This document shows, piece by piece, positions 1 to 9,557 of a DNA stretch of 64,000 bases; the first letter of the stretch is position 1; every line of letters starts with the position of its first letter. A program made the position numbers and the translations under genes. The notes below the pieces were generated by a model. It saw only the letters and a list, made by a program, of their open reading frames with translations. It had not been told where the DNA came from and made no database searches. The DNA lies in assembly GCA_017309015.1 (NCBI GenBank), contig JAEDAG010000007.1, forward strand, positions 28,483-92,482, written 5' to 3'. This DNA comes from Faecalicatena absiana. Its GTDB lineage: Bacteria > Bacillota > Bacilli > Lactobacillales > Lactobacillaceae.

Positions 1-1344
1 TACCACGAATGGGTAGACGATCATAGAAGAGGCACCTACCTCAGCCGAAAATATGGGATGGAGCGTGGAGGAATCCAATATTTGGTAGACTTGATCCAAA
101 AGCATGGCGAAGCCATTTTGGATCGCCCTCAACAGAAATATACTGCTGATTTCAAGCTCGCTGCCATTGATAGAGTTCTGCTAGGTGGTGAAGCTCTTAG
201 GCAGGTTTCCTTAGACTTAGGGCTTACGAATCAAGGAATTCTTGCTAATTGGCTTCGCTCTTTCAAAGAAAACGGGTATACTGTCATTACCAAGAAGAAA
301 GGTAGACCACCCAAGAATGCCCAAAAACAAGGACAAACAACGGATCAAAGAGCTGGAAGAGCAGGTAAAGAGGCTTACAGTCGAGCTTGCATACGTAAAA
401 AAATTGGAGGCCTTAATTCAAGAACGGAAGAGCCAAGAAAAGAAGAATTAGCTCGTGCAATCACTGAATTAAGGCAAGAATTGCGGCTTAGCGTTAAGTA
501 CATTATCGACGTTATCAATGCCAATCCTGGATTGCCTCATATTTCAAGAAGTAACTACTACTATCAGACTCATAAGCCAGACAAGGATTCTCGTAACCAG
601 AAGCTGATGGATCGAATCAAAGAGATCTATCTTGAACATAGCCGGCGCTATGGGTACCGGAGAATCTGCGGACAACTCCGCCGGGAAGGCTATGAGATCA
701 ACCATAAGAAGGTGCAGAGGCTCATGCAAAAGATGGGCTTATTCGCCATCTCAATCCGCAAGAAACGCAAATACAGCAGCTATTATGGCGTTCAAGGCAA
801 GATCAAGCCAGACTTAATCAAACGCAATTTCTACGCAATTATTCCCGACAGACATTGGTTTACCGACGTGACAGAATTCCATCTTAAAGATCAAAAGCTC
901 TACCTCTCTCCAATTATCGATGGTTGTACCCAAGAAATCATCTCCTACAACATTTCTAGACACCCAGACCTTAAGCAAGTGATGACTATGCTAGATGATG
1001 CATTTGAGAAGCACCCGGCTCTTAACGGGCTTATTTTCCACTCAGACCGTGGCTGGCAATATCAGCACTATGCATATCAATCCGCTCTGGCTAACAGAGG
1101 GATCGATCAGAGTATGTCCAGGCTAGGCAACTCTCTTGACGACGGCCTAATGGAGGGCTTCTTCGGTATTCTTAAGCGGGAGATGTTCTACGGCCAAGAG
1201 CATAAATACAAGGACTTAGATGAGCTTGAACAAGCTATTCACAAATATATCGATTACTACAACAACGTAAGAATCAAAACAGGACGAAAAAACATGACCC
1301 CGATTGAATATCGGAATCATGTTTTAACAACCTTAACGGCATAA
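1..1344 (+). CDS. IS3-family transposase, orfA and orfB joined by a frameshift
   Basis: The protein catalyses transposition by a DDE mechanism. The N-terminal part (from before base 1 to about 310) is the OrfA helix-turn-helix region. From about 480 on it is OrfB with an integrase core: the first Asp is in HWFTDVTEF, the second in HSDRGWQY, and the Glu in GLMEGFFG. The leucine-zipper end of OrfA is not in this frame. It reads in the next frame at about 311-451 and ends at a stop beside an A-rich stretch (near 438-448) typical of the programmed -1 shift. A one-base insertion in the C run near 308-312 would explain why the OrfA head sits in the OrfB frame. The fused product has nonsense sequence in place of the zipper, so activity is doubtful. 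The start lies upstream of the window. Confidence 0.75.
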   Translation, partial: YHEWVDDHRRGTYLSRKYGMERGGIQYLVDLIQKHGEAILDRPQQKYTADFKLAAIDRVLLGGEALRQVSLDLGLTNQGILANWLRSFKENGYTVITKKKGRPPKNAQKQGQTTDQRAGRAGKEAYSRACIRKKIGGLNSRTEEPRKEELARAITELRQELRLSVKYIIDVINANPGLPHISRSNYYYQTHKPDKDSRNQKLMDRIKEIYLEHSRRYGYRRICGQLRREGYEINHKKVQRLMQKMGLFAISIRKKRKYSSYYGVQGKIKPDLIKRNFYAIIPDRHWFTDVTEFHLKDQKLYLSPIIDGCTQEIISYNISRHPDLKQVMTMLDDAFEKHPALNGLIFHSDRGWQYQHYAYQSALANRGIDQSMSRLGNSLDDGLMEGFFGILKREMFYGQEHKYKDLDELEQAIHKYIDYYNNVRIKTGRKNMTPIEYRNHVLTTLTA

Positions 1345-1374
1345 TACTAATTTGTCCCAATTTTGGGGGTCACA
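1..1374 (+). mobile_element. IS3-family insertion sequence, 5' end outside window
   Basis: This is the 3' portion of an IS3-family (IS150-like) element. The window opens inside orfA. The right end is placed at about 1374, where a terminal-repeat-like sequence reads, on the complement, TGTGACCCCCAAAATTGGG. IS3 elements typically begin with TG, which supports this boundary. The left terminal repeat and any target duplication lie outside the window, so the limits are partly inferred. Confidence 0.8.
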
Positions 1375-1455
1375 TCAAATCGGTAATTTTTTATTTATTT
1401 TCTCTGTCTACTTGACAAGGGCCGTATCAGATTGAGCAGAAGCTTTTTTGTTGAT

Positions 1456-3183
1456 TTAATCAGGCAAATCCGCCCCGGCTTGCCTGGAGCTGAAGGTGAA
1501 CTGGTCTTGGCTGCCCTGGGCCAGAATGGTCAGATCCTGCTGGCGGCTGACGGAATAGCGGGCCAGGGTGCAGGCCTGGCCGCCCGGGAAGAAAATTTCC
1601 ACTGAATTCTTGTCCGTGTAGACGTTCAAATTCAGCTCCGTGCTGGGTGGAAACTGCCCGTTTTGCTGAGCCTGGTAGTCGGCCTTGGCCTGGCCCAGCA
1701 GCTCGTTGGCCACTCTGGTGACCTGGTAGGTGCCAGTTGCCGCGTTGAGCTGCAGCTCGATCTGGTCGCTGCCTTGGATCAAAAACAGCTGGACTGTGCC
1801 CGTGAACTTGGTCAGCTTTAACTGGTAGTGGCTGTTGGCGGGCTGGCGCTTCAGGCTGGCGATCTGCTTCCAGTTGCTGCCGGAAAGCTGCCCCTGGCTG
1901 CTCTTGGCGGCCGTTTCGTACAGTTTCGCCGTCACCGGCGTTTGCAGCAGCTGCTGGCCGTTTAAGAAGAGCTTTCTAGCCAAGCTGTATGAGCCTAAGC
2001 GCCTTGACTTCTTGGCCTGGCTGCTTTGGCCGGCCAAGATCCCGCTGGCCGTATAGCTCCAGTTGCCGATCCAGCCCATGGCATAGATGGCCTGGTCTGG
2101 GGCAGCGGAATCAGGGCTGCCAGTGAAGTTGGCTCCATAGAAGTCGCTCCCCTGGTCCAGGCGCTGGCTGGAGCCTTCCGGAGTGAAGAGGCCGTTTTGG
2201 TCCAAGTGGCCCACGATGTAGTAGGTTCCCGTGGTCTGCCCGTTTTGCGGCATCTTGGCCCCAAAGAAGAGGACGGTCTTGGCCTGCCCCTGGGCATTTT
2301 TCATGAACCTGACGACTGGGCACTCAAGGGGTTGGTCTTGCTCGTTGAAGCCGTTCAGGACGCTGGTCCCCAGAACCTTGGACGCGCCTTTTTCATCAGC
2401 CTTGGTCCAGGTCAGGCCGTTCGCGGACTGGTAGACGCCGAACTGGTTGCCTTCAGCCACATACATGATCATTTTGCCATTATTGTAGAAAACCGCCGGA
2501 TCCCGCTCCTGGTCGGCCTTTTGGGAGGCAAAGGGCCAGGAGTGGTCCAAAACGGGCTTGCCATCATTTAACGGATGGCTGAAGGTCAAGCCGCCGTCGC
2601 TGGACCAGGCGGCCCAGACGTTCTGGGAGCCGTCGCGCCGCTTCAGGCCTGAGAAGTAGGCCACAGGCGCGCCCTTGGGCACGCCCTGGACCAAGCCGGT
2701 GTTTTGGATCACGCTGCCGGTCCAGGCTGACTTCCAGGCCTCAGCGTGGGTCAAATAGGTGGCCTTAATGGCGGTCTTTTGCTTGGAAAAATGAATGAAA
2801 TCCTTGGTCGAAGTTACCGTCCAGCTTTGTCCCTTGGGGCCAAAAGGCTTGGTGGCGCCATCTCTGGAATGCAAAAAGTAGATCCGGTAGGACTGGCTCT
2901 GCTGGTCATAATAGATCGTCTGCAGGTCGTTGGACCAGCCTTGGCTGCTGGTCAGGTGATAAGCAGCTTGATGCTCAGGCGAGGTGAGCGTGGGCTGCTT
3001 ATACGTGAAGCCATGATCAGCGTAGCTGTCCGTCTGCTCGTCATGCCTTACCCAGAGGGCAATCAGGCCCAGGAGCAGCAAGAAGCCGCCGATCCAGTAG
3101 CAGGGGAGGAACTTGTCGCGTCCCATGCTGGTCTGCCATTTGCCTTGCTTTCTGCGGCTCATTTTAAATCTCATCGTCGTCAT
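1456..3183 (-). CDS. Membrane-anchored GH32 fructan/sucrose hydrolase
   Basis: This is a glycoside hydrolase family 32 protein of 575 aa, predicted to release fructose from fructans or sucrose outside the cell. The GH32 landmarks are visible: WSNDLQT (variant of the WMNDPNG nucleophile motif), ERDPAVF (RDP transition-state motif) and ECPVV (EC acid/base motif). A basic N-terminus is followed by one hydrophobic segment at about residues 28-45, which suggests an N-terminal membrane anchor with the enzyme outside. The nucleophile motif departs from consensus (Ser for Met, Leu-Gln for Pro-Asn), so substrate range is uncertain. The start at 3183 is preceded by a weak AAAGGG. The gene stands alone between an IS3 element and a TetR-type gene, and no PTS gene adjoins it. 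Levanase, inulinase and invertase are all possible. Confidence 0.75.
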   Translation of the reverse strand: MTTMRFKMSRRKQGKWQTSMGRDKFLPCYWIGGFLLLLGLIALWVRHDEQTDSYADHGFTYKQPTLTSPEHQAAYHLTSSQGWSNDLQTIYYDQQSQSYRIYFLHSRDGATKPFGPKGQSWTVTSTKDFIHFSKQKTAIKATYLTHAEAWKSAWTGSVIQNTGLVQGVPKGAPVAYFSGLKRRDGSQNVWAAWSSDGGLTFSHPLNDGKPVLDHSWPFASQKADQERDPAVFYNNGKMIMYVAEGNQFGVYQSANGLTWTKADEKGASKVLGTSVLNGFNEQDQPLECPVVRFMKNAQGQAKTVLFFGAKMPQNGQTTGTYYIVGHLDQNGLFTPEGSSQRLDQGSDFYGANFTGSPDSAAPDQAIYAMGWIGNWSYTASGILAGQSSQAKKSRRLGSYSLARKLFLNGQQLLQTPVTAKLYETAAKSSQGQLSGSNWKQIASLKRQPANSHYQLKLTKFTGTVQLFLIQGSDQIELQLNAATGTYQVTRVANELLGQAKADYQAQQNGQFPPSTELNLNVYTDKNSVEIFFPGGQACTLARYSVSRQQDLTILAQGSQDQFTFSSRQAGADLPD

Positions 3184-3279
3184 GCCCTTTATTTCTGCTT
3201 ATTTTCTGCTTGCTTTTGCTTAAAATTATACAACATCTAAAGCGTGAAAAAAGAAGCCTGGCGCTGTTGCTGGGCTTCT

Positions 3280-3828
3280 TCAGACATCTTTGTTCCATTT
3301 GCCCTTGATCTTGGCCGTGACCAAGCCACTGATCTCTTCAACCGACAGGCTGAAGTCGCTTTGAAACCAGTGAATCAGGATCTGCGTGATGGCTCCGGCC
3401 AGGTAGGCCGCGGAATAATCCAAGTGCTGTCCCTGCCTGGCCGTGGCCTGCAAGCAGGAAATTTGGGGCAGATAGTGCTCAAACTCATCGACCATAAAGG
3501 CGTTCAGGCCGTTATCGATCAATTCTTGGAAAAATTCGCGCTCTTTGTAGAAAAAATAAAAAGAAGCGGTGACCAGCTCCTTAACCTGCATCTGGTCCAA
3601 ATCCCGGTGCTGCCGGCGGAACTCGATGAACATGCAGCTGAACTGGTAGTGCATGACCTCGTCTTTTGAGCTGAAGATCTGATAAAAAGTCTGCCGGGAC
3701 AAGTGGGCCCGGCGGCAGATGGCGGTAACGGTGATCTCGGAATACTTCTCTTCTTTAAGCAGGTCCAAGAAAGCATCTTTGAGCCAGGCGCGGGACCTTA
3801 GGGCGGTTGGATTGCTGCCAGTATACAT
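3280..3828 (-). CDS. TetR/AcrR-family transcriptional regulator
   Basis: This is a 182-aa DNA-binding repressor of the TetR type. The N-terminal helix-turn-helix is recognisable at about residues 25-55 (ITVTAICRRAHLSRQTFYQI). The remainder is a helical ligand-binding or dimerisation domain like that found with lactobacillar TetR proteins of the DhaS type. The open frame extends upstream to 3924, but an AGGAGGG box ends 5 bases before the ATG at 3828, so that start is preferred. The gene lies just upstream of the GH32 gene in the same direction with about 100 bases between them. Whether it controls that gene is not shown. The ligand is unknown. Confidence 0.8.
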   Translation of the reverse strand: MYTGSNPTALRSRAWLKDAFLDLLKEEKYSEITVTAICRRAHLSRQTFYQIFSSKDEVMHYQFSCMFIEFRRQHRDLDQMQVKELVTASFYFFYKEREFFQELIDNGLNAFMVDEFEHYLPQISCLQATARQGQHLDYSAAYLAGAITQILIHWFQSDFSLSVEEISGLVTAKIKGKWNKDV

Positions 3829-4361
3829 GGACTTCCCTCCTGAAAAGTCTGACAGATCATAAAATATGTAAGACTTATGAAAGTGCATTGACGTGTTTCG
3901 CATGCTTTTGTATGATAATAGCACAGATTAGCACTATTACGCTAGTCTGAAAAGGATAAACATCCTTTTGCTTTCAATTCATCTCCAGGCTAAAATTAAC
4001 AAAAACTAATAAGACAACGCGGAAATTGCTGTAATTTATGCTCCCAGTACTCATGGCTAAACCATTCTCACCCTTCATGGCGTCCTGTGGTTCAAGCGGC
4101 GCCATGTCATTTCTCGTCATTCCATGGTTTCAGGAGTTGCGCGTTCTGTCAGGAGAAATAGTTTTTAGATAGCAGGCTGGATTTGGATTGAAGGTGCGAA
4201 AGGTCCGGGCATCGATGCCTGGGCCTTTTTGCCGTCTTGCTGATATTCTATAACATGGCTGCTTTAAAAGGTGAGCAAAAGCCACCACTTTGTCTGCCGG
4301 CGTGTTATAGTTGTTTCAGCAATCTGTCTTGAATCAGCAAAGAAAGGGGCAAGCAGCAAGC
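3829..4361. other. Intergenic region with nested inverted repeat
   Basis: There is no convincing gene in these 533 bases. A nested inverted repeat occupies about 4059-4130: an outer AAACCAT/ATGGTTT pair (4059-4065, 4124-4130) encloses CATGGCG/CGCCATG (4076-4082, 4100-4106). A rho-independent terminator follows at about 4198-4232. This may be a leader or small RNA on the plus strand ahead of the DUF1232 gene. No function is recognised. Confidence 0.4.
4198..4232 (+). terminator. Rho-independent terminator
   Basis: A GC-rich stem, AGGTCCGGGCAT / ATGCCTGGGCCT, with a CG loop is followed by a T run. It ends no annotated gene, so it may terminate an unannotated plus-strand transcript. Confidence 0.6.
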
Positions 4362-4736
4362 ATGAACAAACTCAAGCAGACAGCCCGAAAACTCAAGCAG
4401 GACCTGCCGGCCCTGGCCTTGGCCCTGAAGGATCCGGCCATGCCACTGGTCGCCAAGCTGCTGGCGGCCATCACCGTGGCCTACGCCCTGTCGCCGGTTG
4501 ACCTGGTACCGGACTTTATACCGGTCTTGGGCTACCTGGATGACCTGCTCATCCTGCCGGCCTTGGCAGCCTTGACTTGCAAGCTGATCCCAGCTGAAGT
4601 CTGGGACCGCTGCCGGAAAGCGAGTGCCGGGGTGTGGGCTGGCGGCAAGCCCAAGAAATGGTATTACGCCATTCCGGTCGTAATTTTTTGGCTTTTGCTC
4701 CTTTTTGTTATCTATAAAAGCTTTTTTAGCCGCTAA
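4362..4736 (+). CDS. DUF1232 (YkvA-like) small membrane protein
   Basis: This 124-aa protein has the DUF1232 signature at about residues 38-65 (YALSPVDLVPDFIPVLGYLD), a conserved membrane-associated segment of unknown function. A C-terminal hydrophobic helix lies at about residues 104-121. The start at 4362 follows AAAGGGG by about ten bases, and the upstream in-frame ATG at 4311 lacks a ribosome site. The gene is alone, with a terminator downstream at 4812. Members of this family occur across bacteria without an assigned role, and I do not propose one. Confidence 0.8.
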   Translation: MNKLKQTARKLKQDLPALALALKDPAMPLVAKLLAAITVAYALSPVDLVPDFIPVLGYLDDLLILPALAALTCKLIPAEVWDRCRKASAGVWAGGKPKKWYYAIPVVIFWLLLLFVIYKSFFSR

Positions 4737-4811
4737 AGGGGCAAAAAACTTGTAATTTTGCTAACGCTTTTAAAAAAGAGTAAAAATGTGCTAAAGATTA
4801 AACTTAGCTCT

Positions 4812-4844
4812 AAGGATGCCAGTCTCAACTGGCATCCTTTTTTG
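4812..4844 (+). terminator. Rho-independent terminator after the DUF1232 gene
   Basis: A perfect stem AAGGATGCCAGT / ACTGGCATCCTT with a CTCA loop is followed by TTTTTT. Confidence 0.85.
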
Positions 4845-4946
4845 CTCAGCGCACCCGCAAAAATAGACCAATTCGCTGCTTGGGCCAAAAAAATTTGCCG
4901 AGTGGAAGCTAAAGCTGACCCAAGACCATCATACGAATCACATGCG

Positions 4947-5017
4947 TAAAAGCGCTAACAACAAGGGCTCAGCCAAGTCTATGTGAAAACAGGGCAGACC
5001 GACTGAAAGCGCTTAAC
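4947..5017 (+). promoter_or_regulatory. Two cre-like (CcpA) sites upstream of the glycogen operon
   Basis: TAAAAGCGCTAACA at 4947-4960 and TGAAAGCGCTTAAC at 5004-5017 match the cre consensus TGWAARCGYTWNCW at 12-13 of 14 positions. They lie 300-380 bases ahead of glgB in a 587-base gap that otherwise holds only a terminator and AT-rich sequence. Carbon catabolite control is inferred. Confidence 0.5.
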
Positions 5018-5201
5018 GTTCGAATTTTCAATCCTATGAAAAATAAATAAGAAAATGAAATCCTCTATATACAAAAACAGAAGCTTTTTAATGCTAAAAA
5101 ACGATATTCGCAATTTCCTTAAGAAATTTACGCTAAGCACCGTCTTAGATGGGATCAAAGTCGGCGCTAATTTTATTCTTTTTAATAAAATGATTTTAGA
5201 T

Positions 5202-5253
5202 AGTGAAAAATATCCGAAATGCATTATAATGTAAGTGAGCGAAAACCGCTTAC
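5202..5253 (+). promoter_or_regulatory. Putative glg promoter with overlapping cre-like site
   Basis: A perfect -10 hexamer TATAAT lies at 5225-5230, with only a weak -35 (AGTGAA or TAGTGA). Immediately downstream, on the complement, is TGTAAGCGGTTTTC (5240-5253), a cre-like sequence. A roadblock or repressor position of this kind would lower glg expression in the presence of preferred sugars. This is inference. Confidence 0.55.
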
Positions 5254-5323
5254 AGCAATTTATAATTTATTTAATAGAGTTATAGGAAAAACGAGATTTT
5301 TGGAACAGAAAGTGGGGTATGAA

Positions 5324-7228
5324 ATGGACGAGCTGGATCAACATCTCCAGAATTTTGTAAACGGCAATGAGCTGCATTTGCAAGATTACTTAGGCTGCCA
5401 TGCTGATGGGAATGGCTATACCTTTAGAGTCTGGGCACCACATGCCCAGCAAGTCTGGCTGGTCGGCGACTTCAATAATTGGGATAAGAGTCTGCCAATG
5501 TCCAAGGATGCTTATGGGGTTTGGTCAGCATACAGCGACCAGGCCCAGGTTGGCCAACTGTACAAATTCCTGGTCAAGCAGGCATCTGGCAAGGAGATCA
5601 TGAAGATCGATCCGCTGGCGCTGGAATTTGAAAAGCGTCCTGGCAATGCTGCCGTGATCGTGAATCATGAGCCCAAGCATTGGACTGACGGCGCCTGGTT
5701 TGGCTGGCACAAGCGGTCAAACCACTTCGCGCGGCCAATCAACATTTATGAGGTGCACGTCAATTCCTGGAAGCAGCATGAGGACGGTTCCCTGTACACG
5801 TTGAAGGACCTGCAAAGGGAACTGATCCCCTATGTCAAGGAGCAGGGCTTCAACTATATTGAATTTCTGCCGCTGACGGCGCACCCGCTCGACGCGTCAT
5901 GGGGCTACCAGACGACGGGCTACTTTGCCTTGGAACATGCCTATGGGAAGCCGAGGGACTTGCAAGACTTTGTAGAGGCTTGCCACAAGGAAAACATCGG
6001 GGTCTTGGCTGACTGGGTGCCAGGGCACTTCTGCATCAACAATGATGCCTTGGCTTACTACGACGGGACGCCAACCTATGAGTTCGCCGAAAAGTGGCGG
6101 GCTGAAAACAAGGGCTGGGGGGCTTTGAACTTTGACTTGGGGAAGCCGCAAGTTCAATCCTTCCTCCTCTCCAGTGCCCTCTTCTGGCTGGACTACTACC
6201 ACTTGGACGGCTTGCGGGTCGACGCGGTCTCCAACATGCTGTACCGCGACTACGACCGCGGACCGGGCGAATGGACGCCTGACCAGTATGGCGGCAACCG
6301 GAACATTGAAGGGATCGAATTCCTCCACAAGTTCAACACGACCTTGAAGGGAATTCACCCAGAGCGGCTCTTGATCGCTGAGGAAAGCTCAGCGCAAGTC
6401 AAGATTACCGGCCGGGTGGAAGACGGCGGCCTGGGCTTTGACTACAAGTGGAACATGGGCTGGATGAACGACATTTTGACCTTTTACTCAATGGACCCAT
6501 TGTTCAGAAAGGACAACTTCAACCTGTCGACCTTCTCCTTCATGTACCGCATGAGCGAGAACTTCATTTTGCCTTTGTCGCACGACGAAGTCGTTCACGG
6601 CAAGCGGAGCCTGATGAACAAGATGTTCGGCGACCGGCCGGCCCAATTTGACCAGCTGCGCAATCTGAATACCCTGCTGATGACCTACCCGGGCAAGAAA
6701 TTGCTCTTTATGGGCGGGGAATTCGGCCAATACCTGGAATGGCGCTACAAGGAAGGCCTGGAATGGTCTGAGTTGAGCGATGACTTTAATGCCAAGATGC
6801 TGAAATTCAATCGAAGCTTGAACCACTTCTACTTGAATGAGCCAGCCTTGTGGCAGTTGGAGCAGGAAGACCGATCCGTAGAGATCATTGATGCCGACAA
6901 CCGGGATCAGTCAGTCTTGTCCTTCATTCGTCAAGGGAAGGTGCGGCACGACTTTGTCATTGTTCTGCTGAACTTTACGCCGGTTGAGCGCAAGAACTTC
7001 TCAATCGGAGTCCCATACGCGGGCTCATATAAGGAAGTCTTGAACTCAGCTTGGGAAGAGTTCGGCGGCACGTCAACGGCCAAACCGCAGAAGGTCAAGA
7101 CCAGAGCGGAGAAATTCAAGAATTATGACTACCAGATTTCCGTGGATCTCCCAGGATTCAGTGCCATGATTCTGCAGCCTGATAAGGTTACTATCAAGAG
7201 AAAGCGCTCAAAGAAGCACAGCAAGTAG
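5324..7228 (+). CDS. glgB: 1,4-alpha-glucan branching enzyme
   Basis: GlgB transfers alpha-1,4-glucan segments to alpha-1,6 positions and so creates glycogen branches. The 634-aa protein has an N-terminal CBM48-type domain ([11 protein letters not shown]) and a GH13 barrel with [12 protein letters not shown] (nucleophile Asp), LIAEESS (acid/base Glu) and [10 protein letters not shown] (third carboxylate). The frame runs back to 5219, but that ATG overlaps the -10 box. The ATG at 5324 follows GAAAGTGGGG and is chosen. It is the first gene of the operon, with glgC 40 bases downstream. A Lys-rich tail ends the protein. Confidence 0.93.
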   Translation: MDELDQHLQNFVNGNELHLQDYLGCHADGNGYTFRVWAPHAQQVWLVGDFNNWDKSLPMSKDAYGVWSAYSDQAQVGQLYKFLVKQASGKEIMKIDPLALEFEKRPGNAAVIVNHEPKHWTDGAWFGWHKRSNHFARPINIYEVHVNSWKQHEDGSLYTLKDLQRELIPYVKEQGFNYIEFLPLTAHPLDASWGYQTTGYFALEHAYGKPRDLQDFVEACHKENIGVLADWVPGHFCINNDALAYYDGTPTYEFAEKWRAENKGWGALNFDLGKPQVQSFLLSSALFWLDYYHLDGLRVDAVSNMLYRDYDRGPGEWTPDQYGGNRNIEGIEFLHKFNTTLKGIHPERLLIAEESSAQVKITGRVEDGGLGFDYKWNMGWMNDILTFYSMDPLFRKDNFNLSTFSFMYRMSENFILPLSHDEVVHGKRSLMNKMFGDRPAQFDQLRNLNTLLMTYPGKKLLFMGGEFGQYLEWRYKEGLEWSELSDDFNAKMLKFNRSLNHFYLNEPALWQLEQEDRSVEIIDADNRDQSVLSFIRQGKVRHDFVIVLLNFTPVERKNFSIGVPYAGSYKEVLNSAWEEFGGTSTAKPQKVKTRAEKFKNYDYQISVDLPGFSAMILQPDKVTIKRKRSKKHSK

Positions 7229-7268
7229 CTTGAGTGCAATGATGAGAAATGTAGGGAAGGAACTTACC

Positions 7269-8417
7269 ATGAGTACAAAAATGCTAGGTATCATTTTAGC
7301 CGGCGGCAAAGGGACTAGACTTGGCAAGCTGACCGCGAACCAGGCCAAGCCAGCCGTACCATTTGGGGGACGGTACCGGATTATCGATTTCCCCCTGAGC
7401 AACTGCGCCAATTCTGGAGTCCGCAACGTCGGCGTGATTACGCAATATGAACCACTTCGCTTGAACAACCACATCGGCAACGGCTCATCTTGGGGGCTGG
7501 ATGGCTTGAACGCCTCAGCCACGATCCTGCAGCCATATACTGACAACGGCGGCTCCAAGTGGTTTGAAGGCACCGCGCACGCCATCTACCAAAACATCGA
7601 CTACATCGACAGTCAGGATCCGGAATACGTGCTGGTGCTTTCCGGGGACCACATCTACAAGATGGACTACGATGACATGCTCGAAGAACATGAAAAGAAC
7701 CACGCTTCCTTGACGGTTGCCGTCATCGATGTTCCTTGGGAAGAAGCACCGCGCTTCGGGATCATGAATACCGACTCGTCCGGCCGGATCATCGAATTCG
7801 AAGAAAAGCCGGCTCATCCAAAGTCAAACCACGCCTCAATGGGGATCTACATCTTCAACTGGAAGCGGCTGCGTGAGGTCTTGACTGCTGGTTTCGCAAC
7901 GGCCGATGACATGGTCGACTTCGGGAAGAACGTCATTCCGTACTACCTGAAGAGCGATGAAAGAGTCTTCTCTTACCAATTTTCCGGCTACTGGAAGGAC
8001 GTTGGGACCATTGACTCCTTGTGGCAAGCCAACATGGAATTCCTGGACGGCACTGACGGCCTGAACCTGGATGACCGCAGCTGGCGGATCTACTCCAAGA
8101 ACACGATCGACCCGCCACAAATGATTACCGACAACGCCGATGTCGAAAATTCAATGATCGTGGATGGCTGCTACATTGACGGGACGATCAAGCACTCAAT
8201 TATTTCCGGCAATGTTGACGTCCAGCGCGGCTCAGTTATTGAAGACTCAGTCATCATGCCTGGGGCAAAGATCGGCAAGAACGTCAAGATCAAGAAGGCA
8301 ATCGTCGGCGAAAACGCGATCATCGGCGATGGTTCAGTCGTTGAAGAAGAAGATGGGAAGATTGCTGTAGTCGGCAACCATGAAAAGATCGGAGTGTTAC
8401 CAAATGAAAACAAGTAA
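7269..8417 (+). CDS. glgC: Glucose-1-phosphate adenylyltransferase, catalytic subunit
   Basis: GlgC makes ADP-glucose and pyrophosphate from ATP and glucose-1-phosphate, the committed step of glycogen synthesis. The 382-aa protein carries the intact nucleotidyltransferase signature [20 protein letters not shown] near residue 14 and a C-terminal left-handed beta-helix of hexapeptide repeats. The start at 7269 follows AGGGAAGGAA; the ATG at 7230 has no ribosome site. The 3' end overlaps glgD by 14 bases, as expected for translationally coupled subunits of a GlgC/GlgD heterotetramer. Confidence 0.94.
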   Translation: MSTKMLGIILAGGKGTRLGKLTANQAKPAVPFGGRYRIIDFPLSNCANSGVRNVGVITQYEPLRLNNHIGNGSSWGLDGLNASATILQPYTDNGGSKWFEGTAHAIYQNIDYIDSQDPEYVLVLSGDHIYKMDYDDMLEEHEKNHASLTVAVIDVPWEEAPRFGIMNTDSSGRIIEFEEKPAHPKSNHASMGIYIFNWKRLREVLTAGFATADDMVDFGKNVIPYYLKSDERVFSYQFSGYWKDVGTIDSLWQANMEFLDGTDGLNLDDRSWRIYSKNTIDPPQMITDNADVENSMIVDGCYIDGTIKHSIISGNVDVQRGSVIEDSVIMPGAKIGKNVKIKKAIVGENAIIGDGSVVEEEDGKIAVVGNHEKIGVLPNENK

Positions 8418-9546
8418 GATGTGCGCAATCTTTAGTAATCAGCACGAATACAGCCAATTAAAGCCTTTGACTGATGAACGAGCTTTGTCAACTTTAGCAT
8501 TTGCCGGCAAATATCGTTTGATGGACTTCCCACTTTCAAGCATCGTCAACTCCGGGATCACCCAACTCTACACCTTGATCAGTCAGGAAAAGGTCAGATC
8601 ATACCTGGACCACTGGGGTGGCGGTAAGGAATGGGGGATGGACACGATTGGCTCCTACCAGTACCTGGACTTCTACCAGAACTTGATGGCCCGCCGGTCA
8701 AGAGGGGAAGAGTACTTTGACGACCTGATCATCTTCTTGAAGACCTGCAACGTCCCATACACCGTCTTCATCGGCAACAAGATGGCCGCCAACTTTGACT
8801 TGAAGGCAGTCCTGCACTTCCACCAAAGCAATGGCAACCACATTACCCCGGTCTTCAAGCGGGTCAACCGCTGTGATATTGCCGCTGACGACCGCACCTT
8901 TGTTTTGAGCGACAACAACGTGGTGGCTGCCAGCCATGAAGCCATTGAACTGAATGGCGAAGGTCCATTCAACCTTTCAGCCAACGTTTACGTGATGGAC
9001 ACCGACTGGCTGATCAACGAACTGGACAAGGCGCAAAAGAGCGGGGTTTCATACGACATCTCCGAAAGATTGTCAGTATTGGCCGTCAGAGAAAAGGCCA
9101 ACGCCTACGAGTACACCGGCTACTTGCGCAGCATTCACGACATTTCCAGCTACTACGAAGCCAACATGGACATGCTGAAGAAGGACAAGCGCGACTCCCT
9201 GCTTTACGGCAACCAGAAGATTATCACCAGAATCAGAAACGAAGTCGGCACCTACTACGACAAGGACTCTGAAGTCAAGAACACTTTGATCGCCACTGGC
9301 GGCAAGATCAAGGGCGGACTGCACAACTGCGTCGTTTCCAGAAGAGTAGTGGTTGGCAAGGAAGCCGAAGTTGAAAGCTCAATCTTGATGGCTGGCGACC
9401 ATATTAAGAGCGGGGCGAAGGTTGAATACGCCATCCTCGACAAGAACGTTGTCGTTGAAAAGGGCGTAACCATTAAAGGCAAGCCTGAAAGCCCAGTCGT
9501 CATCAAGAAGGGGACTGTCGTTGACAAGGACTTTATTTTGGATTAG
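8404..9546 (+). CDS. glgD: GlgD, non-catalytic subunit of glucose-1-phosphate adenylyltransferase
   Basis: The 380-aa protein is homologous to GlgC, but the N-terminal GGxGTRL nucleotide loop is replaced by [20 protein letters not shown]. It is therefore expected to be a regulatory rather than catalytic partner. The [13 protein letters not shown] block and the C-terminal beta-helix are retained. The start at 8404 lies inside the end of glgC; the upstream in-frame ATG at 8380 lies deeper in glgC and is less likely. glgA follows after 11 bases. Confidence 0.92.
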   Translation: MKTSKMCAIFSNQHEYSQLKPLTDERALSTLAFAGKYRLMDFPLSSIVNSGITQLYTLISQEKVRSYLDHWGGGKEWGMDTIGSYQYLDFYQNLMARRSRGEEYFDDLIIFLKTCNVPYTVFIGNKMAANFDLKAVLHFHQSNGNHITPVFKRVNRCDIAADDRTFVLSDNNVVAASHEAIELNGEGPFNLSANVYVMDTDWLINELDKAQKSGVSYDISERLSVLAVREKANAYEYTGYLRSIHDISSYYEANMDMLKKDKRDSLLYGNQKIITRIRNEVGTYYDKDSEVKNTLIATGGKIKGGLHNCVVSRRVVVGKEAEVESSILMAGDHIKSGAKVEYAILDKNVVVEKGVTIKGKPESPVVIKKGTVVDKDFILD

Positions 9547-9557
9547 GAGGAGCAAAC

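Noticed and set aside
2026-2571. Long plus-strand open frame opposite the GH32 gene
   Set aside because: A shadow frame caused by GC-rich third positions; it has no ribosome site or recognisable protein.
5219-5323. Upstream start of glgB at 5219
   Set aside because: That ATG overlaps the TATAAT promoter box and lacks a ribosome site.
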